This document shows, piece after piece, positions 33,641 through 42,428 of a stretch of 64,000 nucleotides of DNA. Source of the DNA: Proluteimonas luteida. GTDB lineage: Bacteria; Pseudomonadota; Gammaproteobacteria; Xanthomonadales; Xanthomonadaceae. The notes beneath the pieces were generated by a model. It saw only the letters and a program-made list of their open reading frames with translations, searched no databases and had not been told where the DNA came from. Each line of letters opens with the position of its first letter. The first letter of the stretch is position 1. Made by a program: the position numbers and the translations under genes. The stretch is from NCBI RefSeq assembly GCF_021191695.1, contig NZ_JAIWPT010000007.1, positions 124,001-188,000 on the forward strand, given 5' to 3'.

Positions 33641-35611
33641 ATGAAACGGTTTCTGCTGCCGGCCTTGCTGGGCCTTGCCTGCATGGCGCTGCCCGCGATG
33701 GCGCTGCCCCCGGTCGACGTCGCGATCCATGCCGATGAAGGCGGGTTCCGCGACGTCCGGCTGTCTCCGACCGGCGAGTATCTGGCGGTCACGATTCCAT
33801 CGGGCGACCACACGGTATTCGCCGTGCTGCGGCGTGACAGCAGGGCGGTCGTCGGCAACTTCCAATTCCCCAAGGGCGTCCACGTCGCCGATTTCTGGTG
33901 GGCCAACGCCGGACGGGTACTGATCGCGGTCGCCGAACGCTTCGGATCCCGCGACTATCCATCGGCCACCGGCGAGCTGTACGCAATGAACGTCGATGGT
34001 GGCGAGCGCGGGTTGCTGGTCGGCTGGCGGGTGGCGCTGCAGCCCACGGGGTCGCGCCTGCTCGACCAGAAGCGCGAGGGCGGCGCGGTGTTCGCCTGGC
34101 CGGTCGACCTGCTGCCGGACGACGACCGCCACGTCCTGGTGTCGGTTTCCCCGTTCTCCCGGGAGCCGCAGACGCGGGTCGAGCGGATGAACGTCTATAC
34201 CGGACGCCGCACGCAGGTGGCGTCCGTGCCGGTCACGCGGGCCAGCTTCCTCACCGACAACACGGGCGCGATCCGCTTCGCCAATGGTGCGCGATCGGAC
34301 AATCTGAGCCAGCTCTACCATCGCGCCGATGACGGCGCCCCCTGGCAACTGCTCAATGACGAGCGCCAGAGTGGAGTCCTGCAGATCCCGCTCGGCTTCG
34401 CCGACGACAACGTGACCGCATATCTGCAGGTCAGCACGCCCAGCGGACCGGACGAAGTGGTCGCACTGGACACCCGCTCCGGCGAGCGCCGGGTGGTCGC
34501 GCGCGACACGGTGGCCGATCCGCGGCCGATCCATCGTGACGGCGTTGGTGCAACCGTCGGCGTGCGCTTCCTGTCTGGCAAGGCGCGGACGCAGTTCTTC
34601 GACCCGCAGTCCGGGGATGCGAATTTCCATGCGCTGCTGGAGAACGCGTTTCCCGACAGCGAGGTATCGGTGTCCTCGGCCACCCGCGACGGGCGCCTGA
34701 AGCTGGTGCTCGTCGCCAGCGATATCGACCCCGGCAGTTTCTATCTGTTCGATTCGGTCAGCAAGCAGGCTTCGTTCCTGCTTGCGAGGCAGGATCGTAT
34801 CGATCCTGCCGTGATGGCGCACATGCGCCCGGTGTCTTTGGCCGCGCGCGACGGCCTGCCGTTGCACGGCTATCTGACCTTGCCGCCGGGGGCCACGCCG
34901 GCAACCCGATTGCCGACGGTGGTCGTGCCGCATGGCGGGCCGTTCGGCATCTTCGATCGATGGGGCTTCGACGCCGATGCGCAACTGCTTGCGGCTGCCG
35001 GCTACGCGGTGCTGCAGGTCAATTTCCGCGGCTCCGGCAACTACGGCCGCAGCTTCCGGCAGGCCGGCGCCAGGCAATGGGGCGGCACGATGCAGGACGA
35101 CGTCACCGATGCCACGCGCTGGCTGGTCGGGCAGGGGATCGCCGATCCCGGACGCATCTGCATCTATGGTGCCAGCTACGGAGCCTATGCCGCGTTGATG
35201 GGCGTCGTGCGCGAGCCCGACCTGTACCGCTGCGCTGCCGGCTATGTCGGCGTCTACGATCTTCCCAAGATGCGGACCGAGGACGGCCGGGTCAGCCGCT
35301 CCATGCGGACCTGGAGCAGCGAATGGGTCGGGACCGACCAGACAGCACTGGCCGCGGTGTCTCCGAACCGGCTGGCCGACCGCATCAAGGTGCCTGTGCT
35401 GCTGGCGGCGGGTGGCGAGGACGAGATCGCGCCGATCGAACACAGCCGCATGATGGAGCGCGCGCTGCGCGGTGCCGGGGTACCGGTGGAAACGCTGTAC
35501 TACCCGAACGAAGGCCACGGCTTCTACAAGCCCGAGAACCGGCGCGCCTACTACACCCGGCTGCTCGCGTTCCTGTCGACGCACCTGGGCGGCGCGGCCG
35601 CCGCGGAGTGA
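33641..35611 (+). CDS. Exported S9 family peptidase, copy B
   Basis: A 656-residue paralogue of the preceding gene, alike along its full length (shared blocks such as HVADFWWAN, AERFGSRD-PSATGELY-MNVDGG and NFRGSGNYGRSFRQAGARQWGGTMQDD). It has a signal peptide ending at PAMA. The triad is S512, D594 and H626. The nucleophile elbow reads GASYGAYA, where most S9 enzymes including copy A have Gly in place of the second Ala, so activity may differ. GGGAAGGG precedes the ATG. Its last ~105 coding bases and ~35 following bases are nearly identical to copy A. Confidence 0.88.
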   Translation: MKRFLLPALLGLACMALPAMALPPVDVAIHADEGGFRDVRLSPTGEYLAVTIPSGDHTVFAVLRRDSRAVVGNFQFPKGVHVADFWWANAGRVLIAVAERFGSRDYPSATGELYAMNVDGGERGLLVGWRVALQPTGSRLLDQKREGGAVFAWPVDLLPDDDRHVLVSVSPFSREPQTRVERMNVYTGRRTQVASVPVTRASFLTDNTGAIRFANGARSDNLSQLYHRADDGAPWQLLNDERQSGVLQIPLGFADDNVTAYLQVSTPSGPDEVVALDTRSGERRVVARDTVADPRPIHRDGVGATVGVRFLSGKARTQFFDPQSGDANFHALLENAFPDSEVSVSSATRDGRLKLVLVASDIDPGSFYLFDSVSKQASFLLARQDRIDPAVMAHMRPVSLAARDGLPLHGYLTLPPGATPATRLPTVVVPHGGPFGIFDRWGFDADAQLLAAAGYAVLQVNFRGSGNYGRSFRQAGARQWGGTMQDDVTDATRWLVGQGIADPGRICIYGASYGAYAALMGVVREPDLYRCAAGYVGVYDLPKMRTEDGRVSRSMRTWSSEWVGTDQTALAAVSPNRLADRIKVPVLLAAGGEDEIAPIEHSRMMERALRGAGVPVETLYYPNEGHGFYKPENRRAYYTRLLAFLSTHLGGAAAAE

Positions 35612-35644
35612 GGGAACCCGGCGCCGCTTTGCCACCGCGGCGGC
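35507..35644 (+). repeat. Near-identical 3' segment of S9 paralogues (second copy)
   Basis: This is the partner of 33411-33548, offset by 2096 bp. Identity across the stop codon and spacer points to gene conversion or to the breakpoint of the tandem duplication. Confidence 0.85.
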
Positions 35645-35685
35645 GCCGGCCTACCATGCGGGCTCTTTGTCCGGAGCCGCCCGCC

Positions 35686-37779
35686 ATGTCCCTGCGTCTT
35701 GCGCTGTTGCCCTTGTGCCTGCTGGTGGCGTTGCCCGCCGCCGCCCAGACCCGGGGCCTCGATGTCCGCGACCTGGTGCAGCTCGACCGGGTGTCGTCGC
35801 CACTGCTCAGCGACGACGGCCGGCTGCTGGTGTTCGCGCAGCGCGCGCTGGACTTCGATTCGGGCAAGGCCGAGACGGCGCTCTACGCCCGCAACCTGCT
35901 GACCCGCGACATGGCGCCGCCGCGGCGGATCACGCCCGAGGGCTGGAACGTGAACTCGGCGACGCTGTCGCCCGACGGGCAGACGCTGTACTTCCTCAGC
36001 GGCAGGAACGGCAGCTCGCAGCTGTATGCGATGCCGGCCACCGGCGGCGAGCCGCGGCAGCTGACCGACGTCGCGGTCGACATCGGCAGCTACCAGCTTT
36101 CGCCCGACGGTACGCGCATCGCCTTCAGCGCCGACACCTTCGGCGAGTGCGGCGCGGACCTTGCGTGCACGAAGCGCAAGCACGCGGAGGCCGCGGACGC
36201 CAAGTCCACGGGCGTCGTCTACGACCAGCTGTTCGTGCGCCACTGGGACACCTGGCGCGACGGCACCCGCAGCCGCCTGTTCGTCGCCGAGCTGCCGGCC
36301 GCCGGCGCCGCGCCGGTGACGACTGTGCGCGCGGCCGGCCATGCGCTCGAAGGCGACATCCCGTCCAAGCCGTTCGGCGGCGCCGAGGATTACGTCTGGT
36401 CGCCCGACGGCCGCACCCTGGTCGCCAGCGTCAAGGTGGCCGGCGCGGCGGAACCGTGGTCGACCAACTTCGATCTGTACCGCATCGACGCGCTCGGCGA
36501 TGCCGCCCCGGTCAACCTGACCGCGGACAATCCGGCCTGGGACACCGGCCCGGTGTTCAGCGACGACGGCGCGACCCTGTTCTACCGCGCGATGAAGCGC
36601 CCGGGTTTCGAAGCCGACCGCTACGCGCTGATGGCGCTGGACGTCGCCAGCGGCGCCGCGCGCGAGATCGCGCCGGACTGGGACCGTTCGCCGAGCAGCG
36701 TGGCGCCGTCGGCCGATGGCAGCGCGCTGTACGTGGCTGCGCAGGACACCGGCGAGTACCCGCTGTTCCGGGTCGATGTCGCCAGCGGCGAAGTCACGAA
36801 ACTGCTGGCCGACGGCACCGTGTCGTCGTTCGTCGTCGCCGGCGACACCGTCGCACTGACGCGCAACACGATCGACAGTGGCGACACGCTCTACACCGCG
36901 TCGCTGCAGGGTCTCGAGACCGGCGCCGCGCTGCGCCAGATCACCCCGACCGCCGCCGAGCGCCTGCCCGACGTCGCCTTCGGCGACTACGAGCAGTTCT
37001 CGTTCAAGGGCGCCGGCAACGCCACCGTCTACGGCTACGTGGTCAAGCCGTGGAATTACCAGGAAGGCCAGACCTATCCGGTCGCCTTCCTGATCCATGG
37101 CGGTCCGCAGGGCAGCTTCGGCAACGGCTGGAGCTACCGCTGGAACCCGCAGACCTATGCCGGGCAGGGCTATGCGGTGGTGATGATCGATTTCCACGGC
37201 TCGACCGGTTATGGCCAGGCGTTCACCGATGCGATCAGTGGCGACTGGGGCGGCAAGCCGCTCGAGGACCTGCAGAAGGGCTGGGCCGCCGCGCAGCAGC
37301 AGTATGCGTTCCTCGACGGCGACCGCGCCTGCGCGCTCGGGGCCAGCTACGGCGGTTACATGATCAACTGGATCGCCGGCAACTGGTTCGACCGCCAGGG
37401 CAACTCGCCGTGGAAGTGCCTGGTCAACCACGACGGCGTGTTCGACACGCGGTCGATGGGATACGTGACCGAGGAGTTGTGGTTCACCGAATGGGAGAAC
37501 GGGGGCACGCCGTTCGACCAGCCGAGCAACTACGAACGCTTCAACCCGGTCAACCATGTCGCCAACTGGAAAGTACCGATGCTGGTGGTCCAGGGCGAGA
37601 AGGACTACCGCGTGCCGGTCGACCAGGGCCTGTCGACGTTCACCGCGCTGCAGCGCAAGGGCATCGAGTCGAAGCTGCTGTACTTCCCTGACGAGAACCA
37701 CTGGGTCCTGCAGCCGCACAACAGCGTGCTGTGGCACGACACCGTCAACGCCTGGCTCAGGCAGTACATCGGCCGGTAG
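35686..37779 (+). CDS. Exported S9 family dipeptidyl/oligopeptidase
   Basis: A 697-residue S9 peptidase from a different subgroup than the two upstream copies. It has a signal peptide (residues 1-20, ...PAAAQ), a beta-propeller half with WD40-like blades (LSPDGQTLYFLSG, LSPDGTRIAFSADTFGECGAD, WSPDGRTLVAS, FSDDGATLFYRA), and a catalytic domain with HGGPQGSFGNGW, S554 (GASYGGYM), D640 (GEKDYRVP) and H672 (DENHW). These features resemble DPP5-type enzymes. It is probably co-directional with, but may be separately transcribed from, copy B. Confidence 0.9.
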   Translation: MSLRLALLPLCLLVALPAAAQTRGLDVRDLVQLDRVSSPLLSDDGRLLVFAQRALDFDSGKAETALYARNLLTRDMAPPRRITPEGWNVNSATLSPDGQTLYFLSGRNGSSQLYAMPATGGEPRQLTDVAVDIGSYQLSPDGTRIAFSADTFGECGADLACTKRKHAEAADAKSTGVVYDQLFVRHWDTWRDGTRSRLFVAELPAAGAAPVTTVRAAGHALEGDIPSKPFGGAEDYVWSPDGRTLVASVKVAGAAEPWSTNFDLYRIDALGDAAPVNLTADNPAWDTGPVFSDDGATLFYRAMKRPGFEADRYALMALDVASGAAREIAPDWDRSPSSVAPSADGSALYVAAQDTGEYPLFRVDVASGEVTKLLADGTVSSFVVAGDTVALTRNTIDSGDTLYTASLQGLETGAALRQITPTAAERLPDVAFGDYEQFSFKGAGNATVYGYVVKPWNYQEGQTYPVAFLIHGGPQGSFGNGWSYRWNPQTYAGQGYAVVMIDFHGSTGYGQAFTDAISGDWGGKPLEDLQKGWAAAQQQYAFLDGDRACALGASYGGYMINWIAGNWFDRQGNSPWKCLVNHDGVFDTRSMGYVTEELWFTEWENGGTPFDQPSNYERFNPVNHVANWKVPMLVVQGEKDYRVPVDQGLSTFTALQRKGIESKLLYFPDENHWVLQPHNSVLWHDTVNAWLRQYIGR

Positions 37780-37864
37780 GCCCTCGTCCCGGGGGCGGCC
37801 TTCCGGTCCCCCGGCGTCTGCGCGCGCGCAGCACACCGTACCGCACTCTGGAGTCCTGCCGCCG

Positions 37865-39121
37865 ATGGCGATCGCATCCGTCGACACGTCCGCCCCGCTG
37901 ATCACCAACGACATCGTCCTGTTCGGCCTGATCGCCGCGACCCTGGGGCTGATCTTCTGGCTGGCCAGCGGCCCCACGCCGTTCTGGAGGAAGTTCTTCG
38001 CCTGGATCCCCGCGCTGCTGCTGTGCTACTTCGTGCCGGCGTTCTACAACACCGTTGGTCTGATCGACGGCGAGAACAACAGCCTCTACAACCCGATCGC
38101 CAGCCGTGTGCTGCTGCCCGCCGCGCTGGTGCTGCTGACCCTGTCGATCGACCTCAAGGGCGTCCTCAAGCTCGGGCCGAGGCTGCTGTTCGTATTCCTC
38201 GCCGGTACCGTCGGCGTCGTGCTCGGCGCCATCGTCTCGTTCCAGGTCATGGAATGGGTGCATCCGCCGGCGGTCGCCGGGGATACCTGGAAGGGCATGG
38301 CGGCCCTGGCCGGCAGCTGGATCGGCGGCGGCGCGAACATGGTCGCGATCCGCGAGGTCTACGGCGTCGATGCCACCCTGTTCGGCCAGTTCGCCGTGGT
38401 CGACGTGGCGATGGCGAGCCTGCTGATGGCGACCCTGCTGTTCCTGGCCAACCGCTCGGCGCAGATCGATGCGCGCTCCGGCGCCGACACCAGCGCGATC
38501 GACGAGATGAAGCACCGCATCGCCGCCTACGAGGCCGCCAATGCCCGCATCCCGACCCTGACCGACCTGATGGTGATCATCGCGGTGGCGTTCGGCGTCG
38601 TCGGCCTGGCGCATGCGATCGGCGGTCCGGTCTCGGCCTGGTTCGGCGGCTTCGAATGGGCGGCGCGCTTCAGCCTGGACTCGTCGTTCGTCTGGGTCGT
38701 GGTGATCTCGACCCTGGCCGGCCTGCTGCTGAGCTTCACGCCTGCCCGCAGGCTGGAGAACGCCGGCGCGTCGAGGATCGGCACGGTCTGCCTGTACTTC
38801 CTGATCGCCTGCATCGGCATGCAGATGGATTTCCTCAAGCTGTTCGACCGGCTGGAGCTGATCGCGATCGGGGCGATCTGGATGGCGGTGCACGTGCTGG
38901 TGATCTGGGGCGCGGCGCGGCTGGTCAGGGCGCCGCTGTTCTACGTCGGCGTCGGCTCGATGGGCAACATCGGCGCGGCCGCGTCCGCGCCGGTGGTCGC
39001 CGCGGCGTTCCATCCGTCGCTGGCGCCGGTCGGCGTGCTGCTGGGTACGGTCGGCTATGCGACCGGCACGCTGATCGCGTATTTCGTCGGCCAGATCCTG
39101 CGGGTCATGGCCGGGGCTTGA
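37865..39121 (+). CDS. DUF819 family membrane protein
   Basis: A 418-residue integral membrane protein with about 10-12 helices. The GSWIGGGANMVAIREVYG segment (about 155-172) and its distant echo GSMGNIGAAASAPVVAAAFHPSLAPVGVLLGTVGYATGT near the C-terminus are typical of DUF819, a family of presumed transporters with two inverted halves. The substrate is unknown; its position behind three exported peptidases makes an amino acid or peptide product possible (inference). The stop codon lies 2 bp before a palindromic element that likely terminates transcription. Confidence 0.85.
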   Translation: MAIASVDTSAPLITNDIVLFGLIAATLGLIFWLASGPTPFWRKFFAWIPALLLCYFVPAFYNTVGLIDGENNSLYNPIASRVLLPAALVLLTLSIDLKGVLKLGPRLLFVFLAGTVGVVLGAIVSFQVMEWVHPPAVAGDTWKGMAALAGSWIGGGANMVAIREVYGVDATLFGQFAVVDVAMASLLMATLLFLANRSAQIDARSGADTSAIDEMKHRIAAYEAANARIPTLTDLMVIIAVAFGVVGLAHAIGGPVSAWFGGFEWAARFSLDSSFVWVVVISTLAGLLLSFTPARRLENAGASRIGTVCLYFLIACIGMQMDFLKLFDRLELIAIGAIWMAVHVLVIWGAARLVRAPLFYVGVGSMGNIGAAASAPVVAAAFHPSLAPVGVLLGTVGYATGTLIAYFVGQILRVMAGA

Positions 39122-39123
39122 GA

Positions 39124-39300
39124 GGCCCTAGGAGCGTGGGCGGTAGAAATTGTCCGGACTGCAAAACCCGCTGATGCGGTCCATATTTCCGCCGATTCTT
39201 GGCCCGTAGCACCACTACGGGCCTGCAAATCGACGAAAATCTGGCCTCGCACAGCGTGTTTTTCGCCTCGAACATTTCTACCGCCCACGCTCCTAGGGCC
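39124..39300. repeat. 177-bp palindromic MITE-like element
   Basis: Terminal inverted repeats of 27 bp are perfect (39124-39150 with 39274-39300, beginning GGCCCTAGGAGCGTGGGCGG). At the centre GGCCCGTAG (39201-39209) and CTACGGGCC (39215-39223) form a 9-bp hairpin, and the flanks pair partly (CGATT/AATCG), so the whole element can fold into one long hairpin. It sits between convergent genes and supplies the stop codon (TAG) of the DUF4426 gene. No ORF is inside. Confidence 0.85.
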
Positions 39301-39793
39301 GCGCGATGTCGCGGCTGAAGCGCAGCGTGGTGCGCCGGCCGTCGGCCAGCACGACGTCGATGTCCAGGCGCAGCGTGTCGGGCGGCGTCACCCGGGCGAT
39401 GCCGACGTAGTCGACCAGATCCCCGGTCCGCACTTCGCGGAAGGCGATCGATTGCCGCACGCCGCGCAGGTCGCGCGCGGTCGCGCCGACATGGCCCTGC
39501 CGTGCGTCGTCGCCGGCGCGCAGGCTGACCAGCACCAGCACCCGGTCGCGCGCCCGGTCGATGCCGTACTGCGCGGCGATGGCGTCGTTCAACGCGAGCG
39601 TCGGCACCACACTGGCCAGCACCTCGGTGTCGCCGACGGACATCGTCGCCGGCATCCGGCTTTCCTCGCTGCCGGCCGCCGAGGCCGCGGGCGTCGACGG
39701 CGCGCGGCTGCAGCCAAGCGCGAGCAGTAGCAGCGGCAGGGCGGCGATGCGCAGGGTGCGCGGGCAGGCGGCGCGATGGTCCGCGTCAGTCAT
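39293..39793 (-). CDS. DUF4426 family exported protein
   Basis: A 166-residue protein with an N-terminal membrane or lipoprotein signal (LRIAALPLLLLALGCSRAP, lipobox-like LALGC). The mature part has MPATMSVGDTEVLASVVPTLALNDAIAAQYGIDRARDRVLVLVSLR and a terminal DVVLADGRRTTLRFSRD, typical of DUF4426, which is commonly linked to proC/met genes in gammaproteobacteria. Function unknown. Its start overlaps the proC stop by 8 nt. Its last codon and stop lie inside the palindromic element, so the C-terminus may have been altered by it. Confidence 0.82.
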   Translation of the reverse strand: MTDADHRAACPRTLRIAALPLLLLALGCSRAPSTPAASAAGSEESRMPATMSVGDTEVLASVVPTLALNDAIAAQYGIDRARDRVLVLVSLRAGDDARQGHVGATARDLRGVRQSIAFREVRTGDLVDYVGIARVTPPDTLRLDIDVVLADGRRTTLRFSRDIARP

Positions 39794-40613
39794 TGGCGGC
39801 CGACAGCTCGCCGCCGCGTGCCGCCGCGCGATGGATCGCATCGGCGGCCAGCGTGCGCAGCCCGCCCGCTTCGAAGACCTCGATCGCGGCCTGCGTGGTG
39901 CCTCCCGGCGAGGTCACGCGCCGGCGCAGTTCCGCGGGCGCTTCGCCGGACTCGACCAGCATCCGCGCCGCGCCGAGTACCGTCTGCAGCACCAGCGTGT
40001 GCGCGTCGGCGGCCGGCAGGCCCTCGGCGATCGCCGCGTCCTCCATCGCCTCGGCAAGCAGGAATATGTAGGCCGGCCCGCTGCCGGAGACCGCGGTCAC
40101 CGCATCCATCCGCGCCTCGTCGTCGACCCACACGGTTTCCCCCGCGCTTGCCAGCAGCGCCTGCGCGCGCTCGCGGCCGGCGGCGTCGACCCGCGCGTTG
40201 GCGAACAGTCCGGTGACGCCGGCGCCGAGCAGGGCGGGCGTGTTGGGCATCGTGCGTACGAGTGCAACCCCACCGCCGAGCCAGCGGTCGAGCTGCGCCG
40301 AGGTGATGCCGGCGGCGATCGACAACACCAGCGGACGCTGCGCCTGCGCGGTACCGGCCAGGCGCGTGCAGACCTCGCGCAACACCTGCGGCTTGGTCGC
40401 CAGCACCCACATCGTCGCGTCCGCGACCGCCGCGTCGGCGCTGTCGAACGCCTGCACGCCGAAGTCGCGGATCAGCGCGTCGCGGGTGTCGGCATTGGGG
40501 TCGGCGACGCGGATCGTCGCTGGATCGGCGCCGCGGGCGACCAGGCCGCCGATCAGGCTGCGGGCCATGTTGCCGCCGCCGATGAACGCGACGGTCGCGG
40601 AAGGGGTGGGCAT
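39786..40613 (-). CDS. proC: Pyrroline-5-carboxylate reductase
   Basis: A 275-residue NAD(P)H-dependent enzyme making L-proline from pyrroline-5-carboxylate. A Rossmann domain (IGGGNMARSLIGGL at 11-24) is followed by ATKPQVLREV, IAAGI and RTMPNTPALLGAG. The C-terminal dimer domain has TAVSGSGPAYIFLLAEAM and the signature TSPGGTTQAAIEVFE near 238. The family-typical length and all motifs are present. It forms an operon with DUF4426. The other gene often found next to it, yggS, lies elsewhere in this window at 59136. Confidence 0.95.
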   Translation of the reverse strand: MPTPSATVAFIGGGNMARSLIGGLVARGADPATIRVADPNADTRDALIRDFGVQAFDSADAAVADATMWVLATKPQVLREVCTRLAGTAQAQRPLVLSIAAGITSAQLDRWLGGGVALVRTMPNTPALLGAGVTGLFANARVDAAGRERAQALLASAGETVWVDDEARMDAVTAVSGSGPAYIFLLAEAMEDAAIAEGLPAADAHTLVLQTVLGAARMLVESGEAPAELRRRVTSPGGTTQAAIEVFEAGGLRTLAADAIHRAAARGGELSAAND

Positions 40614-40772
40614 GTCGATCGGCTCCTCGTGTGGGATGCGTCGTGCATCCGGCGCGACAGATTACCGCTCCGGCGCCCGCCGCGTGCCGGGGTGTCCCGG
40701 CTGTCGGGGCGCGGTCCGGAAGCGCGCATCAGGCCGCTCCGTGCGCCTTGCGCCGTCGGCCCGGCAGTCCGC

Positions 40773-42398
40773 TCATTCCCGGCCCGGCGGGGCGGCGCCG
40801 GCGAGGCCGAACGTCCGGCGCAGGAAGGCGGCGCCGTCCTCCAGCGCCTGCCGGGCGATCGACGATACCGACACCGCCTCGATGAAGCTGTGCGGCGCGC
40901 CCTTGTACAGCTTCACGTCGACCGGCACGCCGGCGGCGAGCAGCTTGCCGGCCATGGTCAGGTTCTGCTCGGCCAGCACGTCGCACTCGCCGATGCCGAT
41001 GAAGTAGGGCGGCAAGTCCTCCACGTCGGCCAGCAGGCCATGGATGCAGGGATCGTTGCGGTCGTTCGGCCCGGAGATGTAGTAGTTCCAGAACGTGTCG
41101 ACCTCGGCCGCGGTCAGCATGTCCTCGTCGGTGCCGTAGCGGCGGCGCGAGTGCGGCGAGCAGTCGGGTGTGAAACCGGCGTAGTAGCTCAGCACGGCGG
41201 AGACGCGGCCGCCCTCGCCGAGGTCGCGCAGTTTCAGGGCCGCGCCGGTGCTCAGGTTGCCGCCGGCCGAGTCCCCGCCGAGCGCCAGCCGCTCCCCGTC
41301 GAGCCCGTGCGCCGCGCCGTGCGCCTGCAGCCAGCGCACCACGTCCACGACCTGTTCCAGCGCCACCGGATAGCGCACCTCGGGCGACAGCGCATAGTCG
41401 ATGCCGACCACCGCGACGCCGGCGCGCGCGGCCAGTTCGCGCATCACCCGGTCGTGGGTGTCCAGGCTGAACATCGCCCAGCCGCCGCCGTGCAGGAAGC
41501 CGAGCGTCGGCTTGGCCGTGCCGGGCGCGGGGTCGTGGATGCGCAGGCGCACGGGCCCATGGCGGGTGTCGGCGAGGATCTCCTCGGTCCGCGGCATGGC
41601 CGGGCCGCCCGCGCGCCAGGGGCGCCGCACCTGCTCCACGATCTCGCGACGCGTCGGCCAGTCCAGCGTGCGGCCGGCGGTGATCCGCCGGCCCTCGGCG
41701 ATCACGCTGTCGATGAAGCCGGCGATCTCCGGGTCGATCGGCCTGGCGCGCGGCGCGATGGCCGCGATGGCATCGGCGCCGCGGCCGCCGTCGAAGCGGC
41801 GCATCCAGCCGGCCAGGGCGTGCTGCCGGGTGTTCCAGAGTCCGCGCAGGATGTCGTCGAAGACGTCGTCGCGCTCGTCCTGGCCCAGCTTGAAGGTGGC
41901 GCGGACGTCGCGGACGTGGGCATGGAAGCCGACCACGTGCTCGCGCAGCGACAGGTAGCGCGGCCCCATTTCCTCGATCGACCACGGGCCCGGGCGCCCG
42001 CGCTCGACGTCGTCGACCAGGTGCCGCAGCAGCCGGTCGGCATCGCCTGGCGTGTCGCGCAGTTCGATGTCCACCTCGAACACGGCGCTGGCGTAGTTCC
42101 AAGTCGGCGCGCGGCTGCGGTCGGCGAACCACGACGGCGAGACGTAGCCGTGCGGGCCGATCAGCAGCACGGTCGCGCGCGGGTCTTCGGCGAACGCGCG
42201 CCATTGCGGGTTGCTGCGGGCGAAGTGCCCGAGCAGGCGCAGCGGGCGGTCCTCCGCATCGCATTCGAGCTGGACCGGCAGCGGCGTGGCCGACAGCGCG
42301 CCGGCCGGGCCGGAGACGATCCAGGCGAGCGGCTGCCCGGCGACGAGGTCGGCAAGGTCGCGCGGAGAGCGGGGTTGGAACAGGGCGGGGTCGGACAT
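40773..42398 (-). CDS. Fusion of PaiB-type FMN-binding domain and HSL-family esterase
   Basis: A 541-residue protein with two usually separate parts. Residues 1-205 match PaiB-type FMN-binding proteins (PLLGHFARSNPQW-like ligand region, GYVSPSWFADRSRAPTWNYASAVFEVDIEL). Residues about 215-541 form an alpha/beta-hydrolase of the hormone-sensitive-lipase group: HGGGW oxyanion motif 303-307, S377 in GDSAGG, D473 (ECDVL) and H503 (APHSF). The join near 205-225 reads continuously with no frameshift. Single-gene continuity in a tight minus-strand series (amidase 30 bp upstream) supports a real fusion. Function unknown; the flavin domain might sense or bind a ligand of the esterase. Confidence 0.85.
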   Translation of the reverse strand: MSDPALFQPRSPRDLADLVAGQPLAWIVSGPAGALSATPLPVQLECDAEDRPLRLLGHFARSNPQWRAFAEDPRATVLLIGPHGYVSPSWFADRSRAPTWNYASAVFEVDIELRDTPGDADRLLRHLVDDVERGRPGPWSIEEMGPRYLSLREHVVGFHAHVRDVRATFKLGQDERDDVFDDILRGLWNTRQHALAGWMRRFDGGRGADAIAAIAPRARPIDPEIAGFIDSVIAEGRRITAGRTLDWPTRREIVEQVRRPWRAGGPAMPRTEEILADTRHGPVRLRIHDPAPGTAKPTLGFLHGGGWAMFSLDTHDRVMRELAARAGVAVVGIDYALSPEVRYPVALEQVVDVVRWLQAHGAAHGLDGERLALGGDSAGGNLSTGAALKLRDLGEGGRVSAVLSYYAGFTPDCSPHSRRRYGTDEDMLTAAEVDTFWNYYISGPNDRNDPCIHGLLADVEDLPPYFIGIGECDVLAEQNLTMAGKLLAAGVPVDVKLYKGAPHSFIEAVSVSSIARQALEDGAAFLRRTFGLAGAAPPGRE

Positions 42399-42428
42399 GA
42401 TCTGTTTGCGATGGGGGCGGGGCTTGTT

